The notes: generated by a model not told the origin, from the sequence alone. 64,000 nt of DNA from Pseudomonas putida (GCA_029953615.1 CP124529.1:124001-188000), one strand, 5' to 3'. Shown: positions 48,501 through 56,898, numbered from the stretch's first letter. Numbers and translations: made by a program.

Positions 48501-51500
48501 CGCGACTGGTTGAGCACTGAGACTGGGGTTATGGCCATGCGTGATCAAGGCCTCTGGTCGGACCTTCACGATCGAATCATCGAGAGTACCCGGTACTTCC
48601 GTTCCGCGGAGCACTCGGCACAGCAGCGCACTGGGCTACTCCAAAAATACGAGAGGAAGTTCAACGATGGTGAGATCAACCTGTTGAACTGCTCCACCAC
48701 CATGGAAATGGGGATCGACATCGACCGTATCGCCGCGGTAGCTAATAATAACGTGCCGCCGCATCCAGCCAACTATTTGCAACGTGCTGGCCGCGCAGGT
48801 CGCCGAGGTGAAGGTCGAGCCATGGCACTGACTGTGTGTCGACGCACGCCCCATGACCAGCACGTCTTCTCCCGCCCTCTCTGGCCGTTCGAAACCCCAA
48901 TGGTGGTACCGAAAGTAGAGATGCGCAGTACCGAGCTGGTAATGCGTCATCTGAACGCATTCCTGCTGTCTTACTGGATGAAAGACGTCTTAGGTCACGA
49001 CGAGCTGAAGGGAATGACCGTCGGCCCCTTCTTCATGCGCGAGGTCCCCGAATCTGGCTATGTCGACTCATTGGCAGAGCGATTCAGTCGTTGGTGCCAA
49101 GTAGAAGCCGCCGAGATTCCCGAGGTCCGGAAGCCCCTTCAGGCTCTCGTTTATCGGACTACTCTGGCGCACACGCCCGCCGCGGTCCTCACGAAGCATA
49201 GTGGCAAAGCCTTGGCGGAGATCGCCCTGGAATGGCTGCACGAGTTCCAGTGTGCTGAGCAGGAGAAAAAGCACTTCGAAGGATGCAGCGAAGCCAAAAG
49301 CGCGGCATTGCGTGCGCTTCTGGCTCAGCTCGCGCGCTTGACCGGCGCCTATCTTCTGAGTGAACTAGCAGCCCGCCGCTTCCTTCCAGGATATGGCTTC
49401 CCGACAGATGTGGTCACCTTCAATAACACCTATTACCAAAAGAAAGATCAGCGCGAGACTGGCCACGAGCGAGAGGACAAATGGGGAAGCAGTCGCGACC
49501 TACCGTCCCGAGACCGCGCGACAGCTCTTCGCGAGTATGCTCCGGGCGCAGAAGTAGTCATCGATGGGCTTGTCTACCAATCCCGCGGCATCTCCCTCAA
49601 CTGGCTACTGCCACCAACCGAAGCTGAACTTCGAGAAACACAGCTGTTTAAATGGGCATGGCAGTGCAGTGGGTGCGGATCCACCGGCAGCAGTTTCGTG
49701 CTCAAACCATCGGAATGCGAGTGCTGCGGCAAGCAACTGGATCCCAATAAAGACGTAATGCGTTATCTGGTGCCGTCTGGCTTTGCCGTCTCTTTCTTCG
49801 GAGATCTGCCTCACACAGATGTCGACCATCCGGTCTATATCCCCGCGCGCCCCTCGCGCCTGAGCGTGAACGAGCCATGGATCCCGTTGGCAAACCCTGC
49901 GAATGGCCTGTTCCGCGCCAGCCCTCGTGCTCACATGTTCCATCACACCGCGGGCGAGCACAAAGCTGGCTTCGCCCTATGCCTGGAATGCGGCCGGGCA
50001 GAACCTATGTTGTCCGTAGCGGATGATAACGCACCTGCAAATGAGGGGTTCCTGCCGGCGTCATTCAGATCTTCGACGAAGACTCCGCACAAACGCTTAC
50101 GCGGTGGTCGTATGGACGACAGTGAAGAGGCCTGTCCGGGCAACTCCAACCGCTGGAAAATTCAGCCGGATGTAATGCTGGGACATGACACCGAAACGGA
50201 TGCGATAGAGTTGCTCCTACGCAACCCGCTATCAAGCGCGTGGATGAACGACAAGGTGGCAGCCTTCACAATTGCCGTTGCCCTTCGTGACGCTGTCGCC
50301 GAGGCCATGGGGGTTATCTCTGAGGAGCTCGGCTTCAGTACCCGGCAAATCGCGTGGGAAGGTAAGGCGGTAGAGTTGGTTCAGGTCTTCGACCTGCGGA
50401 GTGGTGGATATACCAGCCAGGCAGCGCGGGATATCAACCTCCAAAGCCTGTGGGACAGGGTCCTTGAGACCCTGCAATGCCCCCATTGCCAGAACGCGTG
50501 CCAGAACTGCCTCATTGGATTTGATACTCGCTTTGACACGGAGAAGCTCGATAGGATACGGGCCTTGGAGTGGATCTCTCCGACTTGGCGAAATGCTCTA
50601 GCCCTGCCGGAGGCAGAGCGCGTCTTCCCGCATGAGAACGTTGCGGAGATTACTGGCCTCCTTGAAGCAGTGGAAACGCGGCTCAACAGCAGGGAACATA
50701 CCGACATCACGCTGTATCTACAGGGAAACCCTGACAAATGGGATCTCCCCATGGCTTCCCGACTTTTGGGCCGTCTTGCCAACTGGAGAGCGCAAGGTTT
50801 CGGGGTGCACTTGCAAGCGGCGGCCGGCTCACTGGCCCAATTAGACGAAGGTAACCTCTACCGCCTCGCTGCATTGGTCGACAACGGTATTTGCTACGGA
50901 GAAGTGGCGCCGGAATCCCTCTCGATGGGCGGAACACATGCCCTTTTGGTGTCACTGGCCAGACAAGAGGCCGCCGATATATGGGCAAGCAGAAACTGTA
51001 CCTTGGGTATTCCTAACGACAATTGGGCACGAAATGACGAAGGCCAGCTCCTGGTTCGCGGCAGACTACCATCCATCGACTTGGCGTGTACGAGCTACAC
51101 CGGCATGGAGATTCGCCCGCAGGTTGGTGACGTCGAAGTGGATATCGGTCCCGATGAGCTCAGCGGGAAATTCTGTGGTTTCGGAACCCGGTTCTGGGCG
51201 CTACTCATCGAGCGGTCCCCTGCACTGAAAGCAGTGCTGACCGGGAACGACTCCCTAGAAAGAATCGAGTACACGGATCGCTATACTCGCAATCCGTTCA
51301 CTGTCGCACTGCTGGTCGAGGTCCTTGACGCACTGAAGAATACAGTCGCAAACGCGGCTGCAAATCCGCACGTCTCGGTTACCGGACAACACTACCAGGC
51401 AAACTTCCAGGGACCACGGCAACTTTGGCATGACTGGGCTGACCATGATCAGCGCGACGCCGCTCTCCAGTCCGCCCTCGAGTACGTTGGGTTCAGTGCC

Positions 51501-51752
51501 AACGTGAATAGCAAGCCTGCAATCGAGCACGGACGCATGTTGCGCTTGACCTTCGAATCGGGGCACGAAGTCAGGATCCGATTGGACCAGGGCATGTCGT
51601 ACTGGCGCGCGGATCGAAACTCCGGACAACTCTACGTAGAAGCCTTTGATTTCAAGGCAGACGCGGAAAAGCAGGGAGAGGCCTTGAACCGACTGAAGGT
51701 CAATGTCGTCTCGGCTGACATGGGTGATACACAGGTGTTTATCCGGGCGTGA
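45504..51752 (+). CDS. druE: Druantia helicase DruE (SF2 helicase with DUF1998)
   Basis: The 2082-residue protein has SF2 helicase motifs: TSGTGSGKT near residue 122, DEAH near 255, ATSAT near 293, and QRAGRAGRRGE near 1092 after STTMEMGIDIDRIAAV. Cys clusters occur near 446-490, 587 and 1387-1412. The DUF1998 Cys motif PHCQNACQNC is near 1658. Length and the fused DUF1998 separate it from DISARM, where helicase (DrmA) and DUF1998 (DrmB) are two proteins. About 350 residues follow without known domains. GGAGGATCCAC precedes the ATG. All helicase motifs look intact. Confidence 0.85.
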   Translation: MTYFESLIDELRSRSTRAIQSLLALKEPALREYLSQQLLGTPGQKGALLADPVFEPTFGWQKSEDSLSSLSGNLLHPSLVRNMTSPPKSAGIRPFPSNAKVYRHQLEAWQKLSTKETKSLVVTSGTGSGKTECFMVPVLDSLARAAAEKGTLQGVQAIMIYPLNALINSQQNRLDAWTDGFEGKVRYCLYTGALKTSEKSSAQKSKGHVYSRNGLRESAPPLLVTNATMLEYMLVRKDDAPILEQSKGQLRWIVLDEAHTYIGSQAAEMALLLRRVMHAFKVEPKDVRFIATSATFGKDKGTVDSLTKFLADMAGVDEMQVEVVQGQREVPSLPACADTSSAPSLSELAAIESALEASTSRYLALSAHPLARQIREAFITSDGTRVNTLNMLAQHFASSVSSQDLLAWLSLMSGTRMPDSEDDPFFLPVRLHLFHNVLQGLLVCVDPKCHYRVDTPLNSPDWPYGRVYTDDRTHCECGAPVVSLVSCVTCNEAFLLGKHANGGVSGIRLDDVDEFAIDLDPDPDDEINNESSSSDGKRWLIVNRATSNQQEMENRWFDRATERLLDHCPEGDAAKLDILVLDSMDKCPCCLTEGPQGIQYRSAVIGTPFLLSTVIPAVLEFCPEDDKAPLLKPFRGRKMISFTDSRQGTARTAAKLQQDSERLRVRSLVYHHLLNEQPKSSLTADDEQDLIELLAEEQDGTLRERDLRTLQRLKDLKAESSAGAILSWNQLIGLLAMSPDVKDENFGMLEYYRDRGRELFENQGGTHELAGMFLAREFMRRPKARNNLETMGLVEIVYPELATVKAPSAWLGSVEEWRAYLKVLLDFYVRENSFVSISPQWQRFIGTKFRAKHLLPPTTRESPGRRFKIWPQVTPNTTRQSRPINLLCNAFGWPTDANEDRINFLLQEAWRALTKETGLLTGDSQGVQLDLRKLHFRLSSTVSLCPVTRRFLDTAFCNLSPYGAQGSQDPHTRLPAYTIPRYPHRNGGALDDHERIAMARDWLSTETGVMAMRDQGLWSDLHDRIIESTRYFRSAEHSAQQRTGLLQKYERKFNDGEINLLNCSTTMEMGIDIDRIAAVANNNVPPHPANYLQRAGRAGRRGEGRAMALTVCRRTPHDQHVFSRPLWPFETPMVVPKVEMRSTELVMRHLNAFLLSYWMKDVLGHDELKGMTVGPFFMREVPESGYVDSLAERFSRWCQVEAAEIPEVRKPLQALVYRTTLAHTPAAVLTKHSGKALAEIALEWLHEFQCAEQEKKHFEGCSEAKSAALRALLAQLARLTGAYLLSELAARRFLPGYGFPTDVVTFNNTYYQKKDQRETGHEREDKWGSSRDLPSRDRATALREYAPGAEVVIDGLVYQSRGISLNWLLPPTEAELRETQLFKWAWQCSGCGSTGSSFVLKPSECECCGKQLDPNKDVMRYLVPSGFAVSFFGDLPHTDVDHPVYIPARPSRLSVNEPWIPLANPANGLFRASPRAHMFHHTAGEHKAGFALCLECGRAEPMLSVADDNAPANEGFLPASFRSSTKTPHKRLRGGRMDDSEEACPGNSNRWKIQPDVMLGHDTETDAIELLLRNPLSSAWMNDKVAAFTIAVALRDAVAEAMGVISEELGFSTRQIAWEGKAVELVQVFDLRSGGYTSQAARDINLQSLWDRVLETLQCPHCQNACQNCLIGFDTRFDTEKLDRIRALEWISPTWRNALALPEAERVFPHENVAEITGLLEAVETRLNSREHTDITLYLQGNPDKWDLPMASRLLGRLANWRAQGFGVHLQAAAGSLAQLDEGNLYRLAALVDNGICYGEVAPESLSMGGTHALLVSLARQEAADIWASRNCTLGIPNDNWARNDEGQLLVRGRLPSIDLACTSYTGMEIRPQVGDVEVDIGPDELSGKFCGFGTRFWALLIERSPALKAVLTGNDSLERIEYTDRYTRNPFTVALLVEVLDALKNTVANAAANPHVSVTGQHYQANFQGPRQLWHDWADHDQRDAALQSALEYVGFSANVNSKPAIEHGRMLRLTFESGHEVRIRLDQGMSYWRADRNSGQLYVEAFDFKADAEKQGEALNRLKVNVVSADMGDTQVFIRA

Positions 51753-51757
51753 CACAG

Positions 51758-51793
51758 ACCAGGCTGGCAACCTTTTTACTCTGCCAGCCTGGT
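51758..51793. terminator. Long hairpin after druE
   Basis: ACCAGGCTGGCA and TGCCAGCCTGGT pair perfectly over 12 bases with a 12-base loop containing TTTTT, six bases after the druE stop. A T-run after the stem is missing, so this may be a Rho-type or processing boundary rather than a textbook intrinsic terminator. Confidence 0.55.
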
Positions 51794-52147
51794 TGCCCTC
51801 AAAAGGGATAGAAAGCTAGGCCTGTCCCATGATTAGCCATTGCCAATCTGCTTGAGAAGCGGAAGGATGACTAGAGATATCATGGCTTGCAGTGCGGAAA
51901 CTGAACCTATCCGCTCAATAAGAGCCACATTCCAAGTGGACCTGAAGGCCGATGCTGTACTACCGATTTCTTTCTGGGGCCAGCCCGCCAAGATGCGCCG
52001 AAAGCAAAATCGAAAAAGTCTTTTTAGCTATTCGCTTGGAATGTGGCTTCATGGATCGCATACCCACACCGGCGACAGGCCGGTCTTTTCGGTAACTTAC
52101 TTGACCGCTTAGATCTTAAATTCTTCGGGTTAAAGCTTACGACTAAC

Positions 52148-52189
52148 GACACCTCCTATTTGGGACTCATTATCAGGCTTGGAGGTGTC
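52148..52189 (+). promoter_or_regulatory. Inverted repeat that covers a ribosome-binding site
   Basis: GACACCTCC (52148-52156) is the complement of GGAGGTGTC (52181-52189), which is the ribosome site of the 46-codon frame starting at 52191. Pairing in the mRNA would hide the ribosome site. It could also be a protein operator. Evidence is the symmetry only. Confidence 0.4.
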
Positions 52190-52190
52190 T

Positions 52191-52331
52191 ATGAAAAAGC
52201 AGGGGGGATTCGTATTACGGCTGTTGACCAACAACCACATCTCAATGCGCCACGCATTGTTGCAAGCGATATTTGATAGGCCAGTTAACACTAAGACACC
52301 GTGCAACCGAGCTCTCAAAGCGCAATTCTAA
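52191..52331 (+). CDS. Possible 46-residue small protein
   Basis: The ATG has a strong GGAGGTG site. The product, MKKQGGFVLRLLTNNHISMR followed by HALLQAIFDR, is basic, with no family I recognise. The rest of the 618-base gap between druE and the AT-rich operon (51753-52370) shows no other gene. It could be a real small gene, an antisense-regulated toxin, or a relic of insertion. Confidence 0.3.
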   Translation: MKKQGGFVLRLLTNNHISMRHALLQAIFDRPVNTKTPCNRALKAQF

Positions 52332-52370
52332 TTATAGACCGTGCTCCCGCCTCTGCGACGGCTGGTGTAT

Positions 52371-53492
52371 TCATATTCCTAGAGCCAACCTAAAATCAGC
52401 ATCCTCCAAATTATCCACATTTACACTATCTAATTTTTCGGAGTCTAGGTTAATTAGCACGTCACATATCACAGCAAACAAACCACCCTTACTAGCGCAC
52501 TCTTCGATTTTTGGCTTTGACAAATAACTGGAAGACGAATGAGCGCCTACATTAGAAACCTTAATGGCCTCCCAGAAGTCCGATAAATTCAATATATTGG
52601 AAAGGGTATTGAACCCAATCCCAGAAGCCTCAGCAACCTCAGTCATCAGCCCCATATTTTTTTTCAGCAAAAGCACAACTTGGGAAACATCAAATATTAG
52701 ATCCCCACGGAAACCTTTCTTCACTTCTGGCGAAAACCCAGAATTATTGAGCTTACTAAACCATTGCTTACGCACCCTATACAATTTTTTAGCAGAAATC
52801 TCAAATATACAACGAATGGAGCTAGCTATTAACGGAAGATACTCGTCTCGCCTCTTAGACTCATATGCTTTATCTATCGCATAGATCAGGCTAGAAATTA
52901 TTCCTTGCGACATTTGATAAACAGATTCAGACTCAATAGTAAAAATCGATTTACGTAGAGGATCACCGGAAATATTAGAAATACGCTTTAAAAAGCGTAG
53001 TGTAATTTCAGCACATACAACACCAGTATGCTCATCCATGTAACGAAAACTAATAACTTTCTCACAAGGCTCTAAAATGGATTGCAAAATTCGCCCTGAT
53101 GATAGCTGGTGGTCAATATATATCTCCACTGCATCAGGATCAACATCTTCAGAAAGACTATTTTTAACTTGATAAATATAGCTAACTAGATCAAGCTGCT
53201 GCGATGGAATGTAATATACAACTGGAATTTTTCTATCAAAAAAAATTGATGCCGCTTTCTTTTTTTGCACGCCCTCCTTGGAGTCTGGATACGCCTTACC
53301 AGTAGGCACGCGGTGAGATGATGTTTTTCTTTGCAATTCTTTTTTTATTTCTGAGCCGCTAGTCTGAATTAATTCATTGAGAAACCTTAAATCCTTAGAA
53401 ATACTTTTGGTTAAGGCCCCCTCAACAAAATTAGTACGATCAGAGTTAAACTCAATATCCGAACTTTGACTTGTCAAACTAACCCTGCCCAA
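52371..53492 (-). CDS. Unknown protein of the AT-rich MTase-GHKL operon
   Basis: The 373-residue protein is not recognised. The N-terminal third is charged with Lys-rich stretches (KEGVQKKKAASIFFDRKIPV), the middle has IYIDHQLSSGRILQSILEP, and the C-terminal ~130 residues are helical with SSIRCIFEISAKKLYRVRKQ and SNVGAHSSSSYLSKPKIEE. The Arg...His pattern and the NVGAH element recall HEPN/DUF4145-like domains, a weak resemblance. It overlaps the ATPase gene by 14 bases, so the two are coupled. AT-rich codons mark it as acquired. Confidence 0.6.
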   Translation of the reverse strand: MGRVSLTSQSSDIEFNSDRTNFVEGALTKSISKDLRFLNELIQTSGSEIKKELQRKTSSHRVPTGKAYPDSKEGVQKKKAASIFFDRKIPVVYYIPSQQLDLVSYIYQVKNSLSEDVDPDAVEIYIDHQLSSGRILQSILEPCEKVISFRYMDEHTGVVCAEITLRFLKRISNISGDPLRKSIFTIESESVYQMSQGIISSLIYAIDKAYESKRRDEYLPLIASSIRCIFEISAKKLYRVRKQWFSKLNNSGFSPEVKKGFRGDLIFDVSQVVLLLKKNMGLMTEVAEASGIGFNTLSNILNLSDFWEAIKVSNVGAHSSSSYLSKPKIEECASKGGLFAVICDVLINLDSEKLDSVNVDNLEDADFRLALGI

Positions 53493-54459
53493 TCATCTGC
53501 GGCAAGGAGCTGCCGGAGCTAGTCTTCCTTAATAGCTCGGGATCAAAAAGAACGGTATTATTAAATAGATTCCGATTGAAATAAACCAGAGGATAAAGAG
53601 CGTCGTCGTACACTCTTTTATTCAAAGCAGATATAGACTTTGAATTTCTTCCGCGACCAAAATGAAAAATCACCAAATTTAAACTAATTGAATAATCCGT
53701 CCTCCGCATGTCCTCTGGCAGCCCGGGCATCGACCTCACTAATTCCCCTGCATGATAAAAGTCTACAACATTACTCTCTGAATCAAACGAAACATAAAAC
53801 AGCTGATCACTTTCACTTTCAAGTACGTAACTCTTTAGCTTTTTAGTAGAACAAGCAAAGAGCCTATTTTCAACATGTATCTGAATATTAAAGGAATCAT
53901 CAATAACGGCAGCAGCCAATTTCTCCAGAATCTTTGGCTCTTCCAAGTCTTCAAGCAGCTCTTTGATTAAATTTTCATTAGAACGGATAACTATAGTAGT
54001 ACCCTTCCCCTCCACTAACTCAGTAGCTATTGGAATACTAGTTCCTGACAGATCGGTTTTGGCGACAAGGTGGGATTTCTTCAAAGAAAAAGTGCTCTGA
54101 ACTCCAGCCTTATTCGTAATCCAAGTGACTTGATCGCCAAATTTGAACGCAGCAAGAAAACCTAACCCTTTGGACCCCTGAGTTATACGAACAATACCGT
54201 CTTGTTCAACGCAATGCCCGTACCGTTTTGAACTCTTAGATATATGGAAAAGACCTTCAATTTCTTCAAACCCCATTCCATTTCCATTATCAGATATGGT
54301 TATTAGATTCTTTGATGGCTCCAACTGAATTGTAACATCTGGTGAAAAAGCATCATAAGCATTCTTAATTAGTTCGTTTAGCGCAAACAATGAAGACGGT
54401 ATTTTCTGCGACAACTCTTCAATTAATCGACCATCAAACTTCAAAGAGGCAGCTGACAT
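53479..54459 (-). CDS. GHKL (Hsp90/MORC-like) ATPase of the AT-rich operon
   Basis: The 326-residue protein has the Bergerat ATP-binding fold: N-box ALNELIKNAYDA (residues 26-37), G1 box ISDNGNGMG (55-63) and G2 box QGSKGLGFLAAF (94-105). The sensor region resembles MORC/Hsp90-type HATPase_c_3 proteins; no histidine-kinase domain or MutL endonuclease end is present. Such ATPases are known beside bacterial restriction-modification genes. It lies 49 bases after the methyltransferase and overlaps the unknown third gene. Start context AAAGGACTTTCAT resembles that of the methyltransferase. Confidence 0.8.
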   Translation of the reverse strand: MSAASLKFDGRLIEELSQKIPSSLFALNELIKNAYDAFSPDVTIQLEPSKNLITISDNGNGMGFEEIEGLFHISKSSKRYGHCVEQDGIVRITQGSKGLGFLAAFKFGDQVTWITNKAGVQSTFSLKKSHLVAKTDLSGTSIPIATELVEGKGTTIVIRSNENLIKELLEDLEEPKILEKLAAAVIDDSFNIQIHVENRLFACSTKKLKSYVLESESDQLFYVSFDSESNVVDFYHAGELVRSMPGLPEDMRRTDYSISLNLVIFHFGRGRNSKSISALNKRVYDDALYPLVYFNRNLFNNTVLFDPELLRKTSSGSSLPQMIGQG

Positions 54460-54508
54460 ATGAAAGTCCTTTCCATTTTTTTATAAACCATGCAACAACA
54501 ACCCAAAT

Positions 54509-55840
54509 CTATATTTTTCGCATTATCAAAACTTGCTCTTCCGTCATTGTCTTCGAACTGCTATTCCTGTTTGCCATCCGCTTGTAGGGTATAATACGAT
54601 CTATCTCCAGAACGAACTGACAACCCCGAGCCTCCAAGAGCTCCCTGAGAATACTATTCAATGGTATTTTCTGAGCAGATATATGTCTATTACCGAGCGT
54701 CCAAACAAGATAGCCGTCTTTTTTTATCCGATAAAGCATTCCATCTAACGAATTATCAAGATCATTGATAAAAGCAGCTAAACGTTCAGGTCCATTATTT
54801 GCATACTTTGATAAATTTTCGATGCTATGCGAAAAGCTCGTCGACATATCTCTTAAGCGTTCAACATCTTTGATCGCGCACTTGTGTACCCCTCCAAGGC
54901 TCGCCCTATCAATAGCAGATGCATTTGTCAGCAGTGCAGCAGGCACTTTATTGCGTAAATCGGCTGTATCAATCCACATCAAAGGAAGATAAGAAAATTG
55001 TCCGTAGGGAACCGTAGTTGAGTTGTCACCGTAGGGCGGCGACGTAACCAGCATATCATGCCTTGAGCAATCTGATTGTCGAGGGGCGCTTTGGATATCA
55101 CCAATAGAAAGATCAACTAGACTTTTAAGACTTGCCCTTGAAAGCAGGTCCTTAGCTTCTAGCAGTCGCACTTGTTCTTTCTTTAATAGAAAATTCGAGT
55201 TTAATTTACTCTTGAATAAATCGAAGCAACACCCAACCAGACACAAATCTTGCTCATGCTTCATATGTAGCTTGTAGGTGGAGCTTCTTGAATTACAACT
55301 TCCTCTAACAGTATCGCTAAAAGCGACCCAGAAAAATCTCCTAGCCCATTTGCTAGGCTCCGCCATTATTGCACGCCGGATTTTACTCAACTCAACCTGA
55401 ATTCTTGGTAAAAACCACTTATTAATCTTAGGAAAACTCACCTCGACTGTGGACATCTTATCGCAATCTAGACGCGCAATAAGCCCGAAAATCTTCTCTT
55501 CTAAAGACGAGATATAAAATACATCCGACTTTGTTTCACAAGCCAGGATAGCCAGTGGATTTATATCTACCCCCTGAAAATCTAGCCCCCTTACGATAGC
55601 CTCGCCTAAAGTCGTCCCAGATCCTACAAAAGGATCAAAAATAGACTTAATTTCAGGTTTATGCTTTAGAAAAATATCAATTAGTTCGCCCTGCATCTCG
55701 GGAACCATCATCGCAGGATATTTTATAAACCCATGACAATGCGTTCTTTTCGCTCTGCGAGAAAACGACCAATATTCTTTATCAAGCTCACCCAGCAAGG
55801 CTATTTGGTTTACTATTTTTTCATCTAGAGAAGACGACAT
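54509..55840 (-). CDS. DNA methyltransferase (amino-MTase, SPPY type)
   Basis: The 443-residue protein has SAM motif I, IFDPFVGSGTTLGEA (67-81), followed by a target-recognition region, then motif IV, VTSPPYGD (265-272). The I-TRD-IV order fits the alpha class, and SPPY is most often seen in N4-cytosine enzymes, though N6-adenine cannot be excluded. It leads the three-gene AT-rich operon. No restriction nuclease is recognisable among the partners, which makes the system unusual. The bases methylated cannot be predicted. Confidence 0.82.
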   Translation of the reverse strand: MSSSLDEKIVNQIALLGELDKEYWSFSRRAKRTHCHGFIKYPAMMVPEMQGELIDIFLKHKPEIKSIFDPFVGSGTTLGEAIVRGLDFQGVDINPLAILACETKSDVFYISSLEEKIFGLIARLDCDKMSTVEVSFPKINKWFLPRIQVELSKIRRAIMAEPSKWARRFFWVAFSDTVRGSCNSRSSTYKLHMKHEQDLCLVGCCFDLFKSKLNSNFLLKKEQVRLLEAKDLLSRASLKSLVDLSIGDIQSAPRQSDCSRHDMLVTSPPYGDNSTTVPYGQFSYLPLMWIDTADLRNKVPAALLTNASAIDRASLGGVHKCAIKDVERLRDMSTSFSHSIENLSKYANNGPERLAAFINDLDNSLDGMLYRIKKDGYLVWTLGNRHISAQKIPLNSILRELLEARGCQFVLEIDRIIPYKRMANRNSSSKTMTEEQVLIMRKI

Positions 55841-55848
55841 ATGGAGTC

Positions 55849-55870
55849 CTTTGCAGAGTTTATTGCAAAG
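55849..55870. promoter_or_regulatory. Inverted repeat before the methyltransferase start
   Basis: CTTTGCA-N8-TGCAAAG lies nine bases upstream of the MTase start codon, overlapping the AAAGGA ribosome site. Its position suits an operator for a controller protein or for autoregulation. It could also fold in the mRNA. Confidence 0.4.
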
Positions 55871-56307
55871 CGAAGAAGAGATAGCTTAGTGTTAACAAGG
55901 CTCCAATCCATGTTTCCGCACCTCATCCCTGCGCAGAAAGCATTTTAACATCATTCGTAAACTAGGTGGAGTCTTCGCAGGTATACTAATTTGGAGCGAG
56001 AACGACCTGTATCGGTTCTCATCCGACGGCGCGATAGCATCTGGACAGACGCCGAGGGAAATGCTCATGTCCAATGAATGACGATGTTGATCATCCCGGC
56101 TCAACCTATGCTATGGAGCAAAGCTGATTATGGAAAGGAACTTAATCTGTCCGGACCAGGCCAGACAGATTCAGTCAGCCCCATTATCAACGGGTACCTA
56201 GGTGAAGCCTTTATGTAGATCGACTATGAGTCTAAGTAAGCGCTACATGACCCGGCTTGAATTCGATGCTTCAATTTGAAGCGTACATGCATCAAACTAT
56301 CACCAAA
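55871..56307. other. Gene-free gap between the defence operon and tRNA-Pro
   Basis: No convincing gene is seen; one 70-codon minus frame (55892-56104) has no family signature and no good ribosome site. No integrase and no repeat of the tRNA 3' end were found. The gap should hold the promoter of the minus-strand operon and the island-side junction. Confidence 0.4.
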
Positions 56308-56308
56308 C

Positions 56309-56341
56309 AAAAAAGCCCAGTCGTTTCCGACTGGGCTTTTT
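56309..56341 (-). terminator. Intrinsic terminator of tRNA-Pro
   Basis: AAAAGCCCAGTCG and CGACTGGGCTTTT form a perfect 13-base stem with a four-base loop, 12 bases beyond the tRNA 3' end on the minus strand. The flanking A and T runs make it potentially active in both directions, insulating the tRNA from the defence island. Confidence 0.85.
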
Positions 56342-56352
56342 CGTTTCAATAA

Positions 56353-56429
56353 TGGTCGGGACGGAGTGATTCGAACACTCGACCCCTTGCACCCCATGCA
56401 AGTGCGCTACCGGGCTGCGCTACGCCCCG
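56353..56429 (-). tRNA. tRNA-Pro (anticodon GGG)
   Basis: The 77-base minus-strand gene starts CGGGGCGTAGCGCAGCCCGG and ends CGTCCCGACCA with an encoded CCA. The acceptor stem pairs CGGGGCG with CGTCCCG (one G-U). The anticodon arm is CTTGC-ATGGGGT-GCAAG, anticodon GGG, which reads CCC. The TTCGAAT loop is present. It stands at the border between the conserved translation operon and the defence island. Confidence 0.97.
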
Positions 56430-56541
56430 ACTGGGCTTGAAGCATGTTCTCAATGCTACCGAGAACGTTGAAGAATGTACCCTAACCTCCTGATAAATGA
56501 AAGCTTTTTCTCAAAAAAATTTCACTCACCAAAAACCCAGG

Positions 56542-56898
56542 TCACTTCTTCAACACCACCAACACATCTTCCAATTCAACAATCATCTGCCGAATCAGCT
56601 GCTTGTACTGGCTAGACTCATCCTTGGCCTCATCACTGGAAAGCCTCAACCGAGCCCCGCCAATGGTGAACCCCTGGTCATAAAGCAGCGCACGAATCTG
56701 GCGAATCATCAGCACATCCTGCCGCTGATAATACCGCCGGTTCCCCCGCCGCTTCACGGGATTGAGCTGATCGAACTCCTGCTCCCAATACCGCAGCACG
56801 TGCGGTTTTACCGCACAAAGCTCACTCACCTCACCAATGGTGAAGTACCTTTTGCCCGGTATGGGGGGCAGTTCGTCGTTATGGCTTGGTTCCAGCAT
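56542..56898 (-). CDS. MerR-family regulator next to ihfA
   Basis: From ATG 56898 ([20 protein letters not shown]) the protein has 118 residues, its usual length in Pseudomonas; another ATG lies three codons upstream. It has a MerR helix-turn-helix ([40 protein letters not shown]) and a short helical tail with no metal-binding cysteines. It overlaps the end of ihfA by 20 bases, and this pairing is conserved in gammaproteobacteria. Its effector is unknown. Confidence 0.9.

Noticed and set aside
42098..51752. DISARM instead of Druantia
   Set aside because: DISARM has separate helicase (DrmA) and DUF1998 (DrmB) proteins plus a PLD protein; here the helicase and DUF1998 are fused in 2082 residues with one large partner.
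55892..56104. 70-codon minus frame between the methyltransferase and tRNA-Pro
   Set aside because: It has no recognisable domain, no good ribosome site and mixed codon use; not supported as a gene.
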